This document shows, piece after piece, positions 1-6,941 of a DNA stretch of 26,828 nt. Every line of letters begins with the position of its first letter. Within the stretch, counting starts at the first letter, position 1. The stretch spans positions 1-26,828 of the forward strand of contig JBBDQR010000106.1 of NCBI GenBank assembly GCA_040905885.1, given 5' to 3'. The notes under the pieces are model-generated. The model saw only the letters and a program-made list of their open reading frames with translations, was not told the origin of the DNA and made no database searches. Source of the DNA: JACVRU01 sp040905885. Its GTDB lineage: Bacteria > Actinomycetota > Thermoleophilia > Gaiellales > Gaiellaceae. The translations under genes and the position numbers were made by a program.

Positions 1-22
1 CTTAGCCGGCGCCGGAGCGGGC

Positions 23-550
23 ATGGGCCGTTTCCACGACGCGCTCAACGAGCAGATCGGGCGCGAGTTCGCCGCCTCGCAGCAGTACGCCGCGATCGCC
101 GTCTACTACGACGGCGAGACGCTGCCGCAGCTCGCCCAGCACTTCTACCGGCAGGCGCTCGAGGAGCGGAACCACGCGATGATGATGGTGCAGTACCTCC
201 TCGACTCGGACGAGCCGGCGGTGATCCCGGGGATCGAGGCGCCGCAGACGGCGTTCTCCGACGCGGTCGCCCCGGTGCGGCTCGCGCTCGAGCAGGAGAA
301 GCGCGTGACAGAGGACATCGTCCGGATCGCCGGGATCGCGCGCGAGGACAACGACCTCGTCGGCGAGCAGTTCCTGCACTGGTTCCTCGAGGAGCAGCGC
401 GAGGAGGTGGCGAGCATGTCCGGCCTGCTCGCGGTCGTCGAGCGCTCCAAGGACAACCTGCTGCTGGTGGAGGAGCACCTCGCCCGGACGGGCGCGCTCG
501 CGGACGAGCCCTCGGGCCCGGCGCCCTCGGCGGCCGGCGGCGCTCTCTAG
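23..550 (+). CDS. Ferritin (non-haem, mycobacterial BfrB type)
   Basis: Iron-storage ferritin of 175 aa, which would oxidise Fe(II) and store iron in a 24-subunit cytosolic shell. The ferroxidase ligands are visible: E15, E48 and H51 (in EERNHAMMM), E92, Q125 and E128 (in EEQREEV), the bacterial ferritin pattern with a B-site glutamine helix. The acidic, Ala/Gly-rich tail ending in AAGGAL resembles the tail of M. tuberculosis BfrB. The frame stays open to the left edge of the window (LAGAGAG before the Met), so a start a few codons upstream or outside the window cannot be excluded. It converges on the next gene: its TAG and the other gene's TAG share the palindrome CTAG at 547-550. No haem-ligand methionine typical of bacterioferritin is evident. 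The family assignment is firm; the start is not. Confidence 0.93.
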   Translation: MGRFHDALNEQIGREFAASQQYAAIAVYYDGETLPQLAQHFYRQALEERNHAMMMVQYLLDSDEPAVIPGIEAPQTAFSDAVAPVRLALEQEKRVTEDIVRIAGIAREDNDLVGEQFLHWFLEEQREEVASMSGLLAVVERSKDNLLLVEEHLARTGALADEPSGPAPSAAGGAL

Positions 551-1329
551 CTGACGCGAGCTCGAGCCCAGACGGTCACGCCTTGATCGTCGCGACGCTC
601 GAGGGCGCCGTCGGCTTCGAGCGCCTCCAGCAGCTCCGCCGCCCCGCGCCGCCGCAGGCGCAGCACCGCAGCCAGATCGGCTGCGGAGACGTCGCCGGCG
701 GCGGCGACGATCTTCCCGGCGAGGGCCCGCAGAGCTTCGTCGCGACCGGGCAGCCGGCGCAGCCTCGAGTGCCAGCGGCGTGCGAGCAGGTCGTGGAGGG
801 TGGCCGCCCAGCCCCGGTCCTCCTCGTCGCGCCCGGCGTTCGTGAAGATCAGCTTCCGCTGGAGGGCGTTCACGGCCTTGTCGACCTCCCGCTTCTCACG
901 GCCGACGAGCAGGCGCAGCTCGCGGCGCGTCGTCGGGCGGCCGAGGTCGAGCGCCGCCTCGGCCAGCTCGTGCTCGAGCGGATCGAGCTCCTCGTCGCGG
1001 AAGTCGTCCGGCGCGCCGCGCCTGCCCGTCAGCGCGTACACGGCCGGTAGGAGCCCCGGCGCCACGAGCCCGGTCGTCCGGACGACGTGCAGGCCGACGC
1101 ACGCGAGCCGCCTGCGCGGCAGCTCGTCCTTCCACTGCCAGACCTTCGCCATCTCGGGCGTGAAGGAGACGAACCTCTCCTCCTCGTCGCGGATCGCCCA
1201 GTCGAGCTCGGTGCGCCCGGCGACGGCCTCCCAGAGCGACGGGAGCACGTAGTCGGGCTTGGGAAAGAGCAGCGCGATCCCGGCCTCCGCGACCCAGGCC
1301 GCGGCCTCCTCGACCGTCGAGACGGTCAT
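547..1329 (-). CDS. AlkZ-related winged-helix DNA-binding protein
   Basis: A 260-aa soluble protein that resembles the AlkZ-related/winged-helix proteins of high-GC actinobacteria; related AlkZ/YcaQ proteins are DNA glycosylases acting on crosslinks and alkylated bases. The visible features are an N-terminal domain with LFPKPDYVLPSLWEAV, a central WQWKDELPRRRLACVG segment, a probable wing-helix unit around residues 125-165 (TTRRELRLLVGREKREVDKAVNALQR) and a second at the C-terminus (SAADLAAVLRLRRRGAAELLEALE). The ATG at 1329 lies 7 nt after the stop of the upstream peptidase gene, so the two are probably cotranscribed. The catalytic QxQ/QxD signature of true AlkZ is not obvious, so enzymatic activity is unproven and a purely regulatory or structural role is possible. 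Confidence 0.6.
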   Translation of the reverse strand: MTVSTVEEAAAWVAEAGIALLFPKPDYVLPSLWEAVAGRTELDWAIRDEEERFVSFTPEMAKVWQWKDELPRRRLACVGLHVVRTTGLVAPGLLPAVYALTGRRGAPDDFRDEELDPLEHELAEAALDLGRPTTRRELRLLVGREKREVDKAVNALQRKLIFTNAGRDEEDRGWAATLHDLLARRWHSRLRRLPGRDEALRALAGKIVAAAGDVSAADLAAVLRLRRRGAAELLEALEADGALERRDDQGVTVWARARVS

Positions 1330-1336
1330 CGGGGTG

Positions 1337-2827
1337 CTAGACGAACTCGCGGATGCGGGCGGCGACGGACGCCAGCTCGAGCGTCTGCCCCGTGACGTCC
1401 TTCAGCAGCTCCTCGGCGGTTGGCTTCTGGCCGAGCTCCCACAGCTCGCGCAGGAGCGAGCCCGCGTCACGCTTCGCGAACCAGTCGCTGCCGAACTCGT
1501 CGCGCAGGAACTCCCGCAGCTGGGACTCGAACGCCCACGAGCGCAGGTACGAGGAGACGTAGAAGCCGGCGTCGATGTCGCCGAGGTAGTCCGTCGGGCT
1601 CGGCTCGATCTTGAGCGCGTCGCCGAGCAGCTCGACGTAGCGTCCCCGCATCGTCGTCGGGTCGTCGGCGGTGTGGAACTCGAGCTCGTAGAGCAGTTTC
1701 GCGCAGTAGCGGCGGACGAAGAAGAGCAGCCCGGTCGAGCCCTCGGCGGCGAACTCGTTCGGCCGCGGGAAGTCGAGCCGCCGCGTGAGCCAGGCGGGCT
1801 CGTCGGTCAGGTGCTGGAGCAGCATCGCCCAGCCCTCGGTGACCGCGTTGTCGCCCAGGCGCCGCTCCTCGACGGAGAGGTCGCGGGAGGTGTGGGCGAA
1901 GTGCTCGGTGTGGCCGGCCTCGTGGAAGAGCGCGCGCCAGTCGTCCGGGCCGCCCATCGGCTGGATCACGAGCATTACCTTGTCCGGCACCTCGATCGGC
2001 GCGCAGAAGGCGCGCGGCGTCTTCAGCGGGCGCTGCTCGACGTCGATGTGGACGTTCTCTTGCGCCTTGAGGTCGATGCCCAGGTCGGCGAGCGTGCCCT
2101 CGAGCGCGGGGAGCATCCGGTCGGCGGGGAACTGCGCGTCCCACTCGGTCGCCCGGAAGACGCGCTGAGTGTCCCACCGCTCGGCCTCTGACAGCGACAC
2201 CCCGGCCCGCTGCCGGAAGAGCTTGTCGCCGGCGTCCTCCCAGAGCCGCTCGGTGTCGGCGAGGAAGGCGCGGCACTGCTCGGCCAGGTCCTCGAGCGCC
2301 ATCCCGAACCGGTCGCGGTAGAGCTCGAGGTAGGTCGAGGCGCCGAGCGCGCGGACGCCCTCGCGCATCGTCCGGGCGGCGTCGAGGTGGATCGGGTTCA
2401 GGTGCTCCTCGGTCAGCTCGGTGCGCAACCGGTCAAGCGTCTGCCGGCGGCCCCGGTCCGGTTCGTTGGCAATAGTCGGACGGAGCATCCGAAAGGGAAT
2501 AGCGTCTCCGTCCAGGTCGGCCGTCAGCTCGGCCTCGAGCCGGGCCTCGCGCTCGGCGTGCTCGCGGGTCAGGTTGCCGAGGTAGCCCTCGGAGGCGAAG
2601 CGCCACAGCTCGTGGCGCCGGCGGTCGCCGTTCACGGTCGCACCGAGCCCCTGCGCCGTGTCGAGCGTCGTCAGCTCGGCGTGGCGCTCGTAGATCGGCT
2701 CGAGGTCGAGCGTCTCCTTGAGCCCGGCGAAGTGGAGGTAGTACTCCTCGTCGAGCTCCGCCATGAACCGGTCGGCGCCCGCTCGGAGCTCCTCGATGCG
2801 TCGATCCGAGGGCGGCTCGCTCGGCAC
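1337..2827 (-). CDS. M3-like zinc metallopeptidase
   Basis: A 496-aa cytosolic gluzincin. The zinc motif HEAGH lies at residues 302-306, followed 25 residues after the second His by a Glu (E331, in NAVTEGWAML), the HExxH-X(n)-E arrangement of peptidase families M3 and M2. The long helical N-terminal region is typical of these oligopeptidases, which cleave short peptides. The open frame runs on upstream to 3106, but that part overlaps the divergent YjbQ gene and reads as its antisense. I place the start at the GTG at 2827 because a TATCCT hexamer (2840 to 2835 on this strand) ends 7 nt before it, and the protein-like sequence begins there (VPSEPPSDRRIEEL). The downstream AlkZ-related gene follows after 7 nt. 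The exact subfamily is uncertain. Confidence 0.85.
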   Translation of the reverse strand: MPSEPPSDRRIEELRAGADRFMAELDEEYYLHFAGLKETLDLEPIYERHAELTTLDTAQGLGATVNGDRRRHELWRFASEGYLGNLTREHAEREARLEAELTADLDGDAIPFRMLRPTIANEPDRGRRQTLDRLRTELTEEHLNPIHLDAARTMREGVRALGASTYLELYRDRFGMALEDLAEQCRAFLADTERLWEDAGDKLFRQRAGVSLSEAERWDTQRVFRATEWDAQFPADRMLPALEGTLADLGIDLKAQENVHIDVEQRPLKTPRAFCAPIEVPDKVMLVIQPMGGPDDWRALFHEAGHTEHFAHTSRDLSVEERRLGDNAVTEGWAMLLQHLTDEPAWLTRRLDFPRPNEFAAEGSTGLLFFVRRYCAKLLYELEFHTADDPTTMRGRYVELLGDALKIEPSPTDYLGDIDAGFYVSSYLRSWAFESQLREFLRDEFGSDWFAKRDAGSLLRELWELGQKPTAEELLKDVTGQTLELASVAARIREFV

Positions 2828-2833
2828 GGGCCG

Positions 2834-2840
2834 TAGGATA
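2834..2840. promoter_or_regulatory. Shared bidirectional -10 element for two leaderless genes
   Basis: The heptamer TAGGATA reads TAGGAT on the plus strand, ending 6 nt before the GTG at 2846, and TATCCT on the minus strand, ending 7 nt before the GTG at 2827. Only 18 bp separate the two start codons, so any transcript from here must be leaderless or nearly so in both directions. No -35 can be assigned with confidence. Confidence 0.6.
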
Positions 2841-2845
2841 ACGGC

Positions 2846-3247
2846 GTGCGCACCCTCACCGTCCGCACGGAGCGGCGCACCCAGCTGCTGGACATCACTG
2901 CTCTCGTCCAGGAGGCGCTCGGGGATTCCGAGGAGGCATCGGCGGCGCTCGTCTACGTCCCGCACACGACCGCGGGCGTGACCGTCAACGAGGCGGCCGA
3001 CCCGAAGGTCGCGCGCGACCTCGAGGCGGCGCTCGAGCGGATCGTCGACGACGGCTGGAGCTGGCAGCACGTGGACGATCCCGACGGGCCCAACGCTCCC
3101 TCGCACGTCCGCGCCTCGCTGCTCGGCCCGCAGGTGCTGGTGCCGCTCGAGGGCGGCAGGCTCGCGCTCGGCCGCTGGCAGGGGATCTTCTTCTGCGAGC
3201 TCGACGGGCCGCGCGAGCGGAAGGTCATCGTCACGGCGCTGTCCTGA
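2846..3247 (+). CDS. YjbQ family protein (UPF0047, secondary thiamine-phosphate synthase family)
   Basis: A 133-aa single-domain protein starting at GTG. It carries the family signatures: an N-terminal strand pair ending in LLDIT, the PHTTAGVTVNEAAD block (a histidine and Thr-Thr near a probable metal or phosphate site), SHVRASLLG with a second conserved histidine, and the closing block LGRWQGIFFCELDGPRERKV. The family name comes from weak thiamine-phosphate synthase activity seen with the E. coli protein; the true role is unknown. Its length matches the usual 130-140 aa. It is transcribed divergently from the M3-like peptidase through a shared -10 and is followed after 22 nt by the DUF1003 gene. 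No other thiamine gene is nearby, so context does not support a thiamine role here. Confidence 0.9.
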   Translation: MRTLTVRTERRTQLLDITALVQEALGDSEEASAALVYVPHTTAGVTVNEAADPKVARDLEAALERIVDDGWSWQHVDDPDGPNAPSHVRASLLGPQVLVPLEGGRLALGRWQGIFFCELDGPRERKVIVTALS

Positions 3248-3255
3248 GCTCGCCG

Positions 3256-3261
3256 TAACGT
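3256..3261 (+). promoter_or_regulatory. Candidate -10 (TAACGT) for a leaderless transcript
   Basis: TAACGT fits TANNNT and ends 8 nt before the GTG at 3270, just after the YjbQ stop codon. No Shine-Dalgarno sequence lies in the 22-nt gap. It suggests that the DUF1003 gene has its own start of transcription at or near its start codon. Confidence 0.45.
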
Positions 3262-3269
3262 TCCCGGCC

Positions 3270-3611
3270 GTGGAGCGTTACCACGGGGCCTTCGGCCAGG
3301 ACGCGTTCGGTCGCCGGGCCGAGCGCGCGGCGCGCTTCTTCGGCACACCCGGCTACCTCGTCGGCCAGACGATCGCGGTGATCATCTGGGTCGTGCTCAA
3401 CTCGCTCGCTCTGAAGTTCACCTGGGATGCCTGGCCATTTATTGGCCTGAATCTGGCTTTCTCCCTGCAGGCCGCGTACGCGGCACCCCTGATCCTGCTC
3501 GCCGAGACCCGCCACGCCGAACGTGACCGCATCGCGGCCGAGCGCGACCAACACCGCCGCGACGACGAGCTCCAGCGGATCCTCGCGGCAATCGAGAGTC
3601 TCAAGCGCTAA
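3270..3611 (+). CDS. DUF1003 small membrane protein
   Basis: A 113-aa protein with the DUF1003 pattern: a short amphipathic N-terminus (ARFFGTPGYLVGQT), a first membrane helix (TIAVIIWVVLNSLAL), the hallmark WDAWPFIGLNLAFSLQAAYAAPLIL covering the second helix, then a charged cytosolic tail rich in Arg, Asp and Glu (AERDRIAAERDQHRRDDELQ), probably a coiled coil. DUF1003 function is unknown. It is shorter than many family members, which often carry a longer N-terminal extension. The start is GTG, preceded by a TAACGT hexamer. The rRNA methyltransferase gene starts 18 nt downstream with its own -10. The family call is confident; no role can be given. Confidence 0.88.
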   Translation: MERYHGAFGQDAFGRRAERAARFFGTPGYLVGQTIAVIIWVVLNSLALKFTWDAWPFIGLNLAFSLQAAYAAPLILLAETRHAERDRIAAERDQHRRDDELQRILAAIESLKR

Positions 3612-3617
3612 CGCGGG

Positions 3618-3623
3618 TACGCT
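3618..3623 (+). promoter_or_regulatory. Candidate -10 (TACGCT) for a leaderless transcript
   Basis: TACGCT ends exactly 6 nt before the ATG at 3630. The same hexamer with the same 6-nt spacing precedes moaA on the other strand, which supports a real promoter element rather than chance. Confidence 0.55.
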
Positions 3624-3629
3624 GGCCGT

Positions 3630-5009
3630 ATGGCCGCGCCGGTGCAGAAGAACGAGGAGCTCGAGCTCCACGTCGACTCGCTGGCCTACGGCGGGAACGG
3701 GGTGGCGCGCCTGGACGGCTTCGTCGTCTTCGTGCGCCGCGGCCTGCCGGGCGACACCGTGCGGGCCCGCGTGACGAAGGTGAAGCGCAACCACGCGGAG
3801 GCGCTCGCCGTCGAGGTGCTCCAGCCCGGCCCGCGGCGCGTGGACGCGCCCTGCGCGCACTACCCGGCCTGCGGCGGCTGCCGGTTCCAGGATCTCGCCT
3901 ACGAGGCGCAGGTCGAGGCCAAGGCCGGCCAGGTCAGGGACGCGTTCGTCCGGCTCGGCGGGATCGCGGAGCCGCCGCTCGAGCCGATCCTGCCGGCCGA
4001 GTCCGTCTTCCACTACCGGAACAAGCTCGAGTATTCGTTCACGCAGTACCCGGACGGGCCGACGCTCGGCTTCCACAAGGCGGGCCGCTGGGACGAGGTG
4101 CTCGAGGTGGAGCGCTGCTGGCTGACCACCGACCTCGGCAACGCCATTCGCAACGCCGTGCGCGAGTGGGCGCGCGAGGAGGGCCTCGAGGCGTACGACC
4201 AGGAGGCGCAGACCGGTTACCTCCGCCACCTCGTCGTCCGGGAAGGGCGGAACACGGGTCAGGCGCTCGTCCAGCTCGTGACCGCGCGCGGGGAGCGCTT
4301 CGACACCGGCTACTTCGCTGAGGTCCTGCGGCGGTTCCCGGAGGTTCGCTCGATCCACTGGTCGGTGAACGACACGCCGGCGGAGGTGACGAACCTGCCC
4401 ACGACGCTGCTCTGGGGCGAGGAGTGCATCGAGGAGGAGCTGGGCGGGCTCCGATTCCGCGTCAGTCCGAACGCGTTCCTCCAGACGAACACCGCGATGG
4501 CCGAGCAGCTCTACCGGCTCGCCCGGGAGTACGCCGGGCTCGCCGGCGGGGAGACGGTCTGGGACCTCTACTGCGGGATCGGCACGATCGGGCTGACGAT
4601 GGCGGAGCGGGCGCTGACGGTATGGGGGATCGAGGTCTCCGAGGAGTCGGTCGCCCGCGCGCTCGAGAACGCCGACCTGAACGGGATCGCGAACGCCGCC
4701 TTCTTCGCGGGCAACGTCGGCCAGGTCGTCGAGGAGCTGCGCGAGCGCTCCGGCCCGCCGGACGTCGTCGTCGTCGACCCGCCGCGGGCCGGCTTGGCCG
4801 GGAAGGCGCTGCGGCGGCTCGGGGAGATCGGCGCGCCGCGCATCGTCTACGTCTCGTGCAACCCGACCACGCTCGCGTCCGACGTGAAGGCGCTCGCCGC
4901 CGACTACGGCTACCTGCTCGTGCGCGCCCGGCCGGTGGACATGTTCCCCCACACGCCGCACGTCGAGACGGTGGCGCTGCTCGAGCGGGACCGGGCACCC
5001 GATCAGTAG
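3630..5009 (+). CDS. TRAM-domain RNA (uracil-C5) methyltransferase, TrmA/RlmD family
   Basis: A 459-aa SAM-dependent enzyme that methylates C5 of a uridine in rRNA (RlmD-like) or tRNA. Domains in order: a TRAM RNA-binding domain (residues about 8-68, with GGNGVARLDGFVVFVRRGLPG), an iron-sulphur motif with Cys at 75, 81 and 84 (C-x5-C-x2-C, in CAHYPACGGC) plus a later Cys in VERCWL, and a Rossmann methyltransferase domain with DLYCGIGTIGL for SAM, VDPPRAGL, and the nucleophile in VSCNPTTLASD. The C-terminal HVETVALLER matches the end of the family. The Fe-S motif fits RlmD/RlmC better than TrmA, but the target base cannot be read from sequence. Its 3' end overlaps the convergent DUF429 gene by 7 nt. 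Confidence 0.93.
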   Translation: MAAPVQKNEELELHVDSLAYGGNGVARLDGFVVFVRRGLPGDTVRARVTKVKRNHAEALAVEVLQPGPRRVDAPCAHYPACGGCRFQDLAYEAQVEAKAGQVRDAFVRLGGIAEPPLEPILPAESVFHYRNKLEYSFTQYPDGPTLGFHKAGRWDEVLEVERCWLTTDLGNAIRNAVREWAREEGLEAYDQEAQTGYLRHLVVREGRNTGQALVQLVTARGERFDTGYFAEVLRRFPEVRSIHWSVNDTPAEVTNLPTTLLWGEECIEEELGGLRFRVSPNAFLQTNTAMAEQLYRLAREYAGLAGGETVWDLYCGIGTIGLTMAERALTVWGIEVSEESVARALENADLNGIANAAFFAGNVGQVVEELRERSGPPDVVVVDPPRAGLAGKALRRLGEIGAPRIVYVSCNPTTLASDVKALAADYGYLLVRARPVDMFPHTPHVETVALLERDRAPDQ

Positions 5010-5641
5010 CGGATCACGGGCTCTGTGTGTGTTGGGTCCGCCGGCAGGGTCTCGCTGATGCCAGCCGCAACGCGCCGCGCCGTCCAGGCCATGGCAGCAG
5101 CGTCGAGCACGTCGTCGGGCGGTACGAGACCCGCCTCGAGCAGATCGTCAGACAGTTGGATACCCGCCGTGGCCAGCAACTGGCGTCGGAGCATCTGCCC
5201 ATTCCAGGTTCGCTTGGCGTAGCGGAGTGGGCTGCCGGCCAGCGCGCGGAAACTGGCCTCCGGATGGCCCTCCTGCACTCTTGAGCCCTGCTGCTCGGCG
5301 TCGAGGATCGCCCGCTTCAATGCAAAGGCTTGAGCCGAGAGCGTGGGGTCAACGAGGCGCGCCTCGGCGTAGGTAGCCGCCGCGAGCGCGGCGCGCGGCG
5401 GAGCCCAGAAGATGCTCGAGCGGCGGACCCCCACCAGCGCCCGCGCAGCGGCGTCCGCACGTCGGCGCTCTCCCAGCGGTGGAAGTCCGATCGGGACGTC
5501 CACGACGATGGAGTCCGCAGCTGCACAGCGGGCAACGACCACATCCAGGTCCGGAGCGAGCCAGGCGTCCTGGAATCCTCGGTCGTCGACGACGACCGCG
5601 AGCCACCCACCTCGTGCCGCGTCGACGCCGACGGTCTTCAT
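5003..5641 (-). CDS. DUF429 protein (predicted RNase H-fold nuclease)
   Basis: A 212-aa protein of family DUF429. Signatures are the N-terminal VGVDAARGGWLAVVV strand with an acidic residue, VVDVPIGLPP in the second conserved block, the R..AD..AR...G.RRSSIFWAPP motif, and EGHPEASFRALAG. Profile work by others predicts an RNase H-like nuclease fold with acidic active-site residues; the biological function is not established. The ATG at 5641 overlaps the stop of the presenilin-like gene (ATGA, 4 nt), so it is translationally coupled as the last gene of a four-gene operon. Its 3' end overlaps the convergent RNA methyltransferase gene by 7 nt. Other annotations of the same frame run to 6295, but that part is antisense to the membrane protein gene. 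Confidence 0.85.
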   Translation of the reverse strand: MKTVGVDAARGGWLAVVVDDRGFQDAWLAPDLDVVVARCAAADSIVVDVPIGLPPLGERRRADAAARALVGVRRSSIFWAPPRAALAAATYAEARLVDPTLSAQAFALKRAILDAEQQGSRVQEGHPEASFRALAGSPLRYAKRTWNGQMLRRQLLATAGIQLSDDLLEAGLVPPDDVLDAAAMAWTARRVAAGISETLPADPTHTEPVIRY

Positions 5642-6351
5642 GACCCGCTGTTTCCCAGCCTGCGTTTCCAGAGCAGGTCCGCGTTCGCGGCCAGGAACGC
5701 GATCGACAGCCCGGGCAGTGCCGGCAACCCGCCGATCCCGAACGGATCCGTCCAGACGGCGAGCGCGATCGTCGCGGCCAGCGAAGCCAGCATCAGCACC
5801 CACGTCGTCGCGACGCGCAGTCCCCACCGCGCCGCGGCCGCCAGGAAGAGCGTGAAGAAGAGCAGGTCCGGAAGGCCGAGCGCGAAGATCTCGCCCGGGA
5901 CGGGCGTCGCGTACGAGAGGGCGGTGAAGACCTTCGGCTGCTCGGTGACGATGTGGCGCGTCGGGCCGCGCCAGACCGAGATCGCGTCCACGAGCGGGAT
6001 GAGCAGCGCGATCGCGACGACCCACGAGAGCCGCTCGAAGTAGCCGAGGAACCAGAAGGCGCCCGCGGTCACCGCCGCGAGCTTCGCGAAGTTGGCGGCG
6101 ATCTCCCAGTCGGCGGCGTGCAAAGCCGCCGCGAGCACCGCGAACGCGGCGCCGACCGGCAGCAGCCCACGGGCCTCCCGGAGCGGCAGCGCCAGCCAGA
6201 CGAGCGCGAACGTGGCCGGGAGCAGCGCGGCGGAGACGATGACCACGTTCGCCCAGGTGGGGACCTCGGGCGCGTGGTCGTAGAGCGCGTACCACGCGAC
6301 GAGCGCGGCGAGCAGCCCGCCGGGGGCTAGTAGGGAGGCAGCTCGCCCCAC
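5638..6351 (-). CDS. Presenilin-like (A22 family) membrane aspartyl protease candidate
   Basis: A 237-aa polytopic membrane protein with about eight hydrophobic helices. Three features in the right order point to the presenilin/signal-peptide-peptidase family: a membrane Asp in LIPLVDAISVWRG (D122), a second in FALGLPDLLFF (D162), and PALP at residues 210-213 in the last helix. The DAISV block followed by an H-I/M segment recalls archaeal presenilin homologues, where Tyr-Asp replaces Val-Asp. The second motif reads GLPD instead of the usual GxGD, a notable departure. The start is GTG at 6351, overlapping the 3' end of the uracil-DNA-glycosylase-like gene by 25 nt; its stop is coupled to DUF429 by ATGA. 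Substrates are unknown. If the family call is wrong, it is simply an unassigned membrane protein. Confidence 0.72.
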   Translation of the reverse strand: MGRAASLLAPGGLLAALVAWYALYDHAPEVPTWANVVIVSAALLPATFALVWLALPLREARGLLPVGAAFAVLAAALHAADWEIAANFAKLAAVTAGAFWFLGYFERLSWVVAIALLIPLVDAISVWRGPTRHIVTEQPKVFTALSYATPVPGEIFALGLPDLLFFTLFLAAAARWGLRVATTWVLMLASLAATIALAVWTDPFGIGGLPALPGLSIAFLAANADLLWKRRLGNSGS

Positions 6352-6917
6352 CAGGTCCCGACGACCTTGAAGGCGTTCCAGAACGCGGTCTTCGTCGCCT
6401 GCTCGTCGAGGGAAGCGTCCAGGTCGGGGCAGACGAGCCCCTCGATCGTCGGCGTGAAGCGCTGGAGCTCGCCGAGCCGCGGCTCGAGCGGATCGGCCAG
6501 CGGGAACCCCAGCCCGTTCACGAACGCGAGCGCGTCCTCGCCCATCACGACGAGCAGCTTCGGCTGGACGATGTGGAGCTCGCGCCGCACCCAGGGCGCG
6601 GACTCCTCCTCGGTCGAGTCGGCGAACTTGAGGCAGTTGGTCCCGTACACCGCCATCGGGTCGACGCGCAGCCGCTGCAGCGACTTGAGCACGGCCTGCC
6701 CGGCGCGGCCGAAGAAGGCGACACCCTCCTGGAGCTCCGGGTGCTGCGGGCCGTACTTGAGCAGGAAGACGTCCGCGAGCGGATGCCCGGAGCCGAGCAC
6801 GGGGACGCGGTCGCCTCCACCGGCCTGCGCGATCTCGTCACCGAGCTCGTTGATCTCGGTGATGGCCTTCTGGAGGTACCGCTCGTAGATCTCGTCTTTG
6901 GACACGGCGGCGGTCAC
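6327..6917 (-). CDS. Uracil-DNA glycosylase superfamily protein (divergent)
   Basis: A 196-aa soluble protein. The central part resembles family 4/5 uracil-DNA glycosylases: VPVLGSGHPLADVFLLKYGP in the place of motif A, EGVAFFGRAGQAVLKSLQRL (the GxPFxGRAGxLL block), then VYGTNCLKF (equivalent to the TNxVK block) and LLVVMGEDAL. It departs from family 4 in having only two cysteines in the whole protein (NCLKF and LVCPD), so it cannot carry the usual four-Cys iron-sulphur cluster, and a clear HPS/HPG motif near the end is missing. The glycosylase activity is therefore uncertain. The start is a GTG at 6917; another in-frame GTG lies five codons on. It follows the glycosyltransferase-PHP gene by 24 nt and overlaps the next gene. 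Confidence 0.7.
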   Translation of the reverse strand: MTAAVSKDEIYERYLQKAITEINELGDEIAQAGGGDRVPVLGSGHPLADVFLLKYGPQHPELQEGVAFFGRAGQAVLKSLQRLRVDPMAVYGTNCLKFADSTEEESAPWVRRELHIVQPKLLVVMGEDALAFVNGLGFPLADPLEPRLGELQRFTPTIEGLVCPDLDASLDEQATKTAFWNAFKVVGTWWGELPPY

Positions 6918-6941
6918 GGGGGGCGCGGACTGAGTTCTTCC

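Noticed and set aside
2828..2845. Thiamine riboswitch for the YjbQ gene
   Set aside because: The gap to the divergent gene is only 18 bp and there is no TPP motif.
3433..3447. Inverted repeat GGCCA-TTTAT-TGGCC in the DUF1003 gene
   Set aside because: Only 5-bp arms, and it falls on the conserved WPFIGL codons, so protein constraint is enough to explain it.
3231..4961. 576-aa open frame on the minus strand across the RNA methyltransferase gene
   Set aside because: It mirrors a clear methyltransferase gene, has an Arg/Leu/Asp/Val-rich composition without motifs, and is typical antisense openness in GC-rich DNA.
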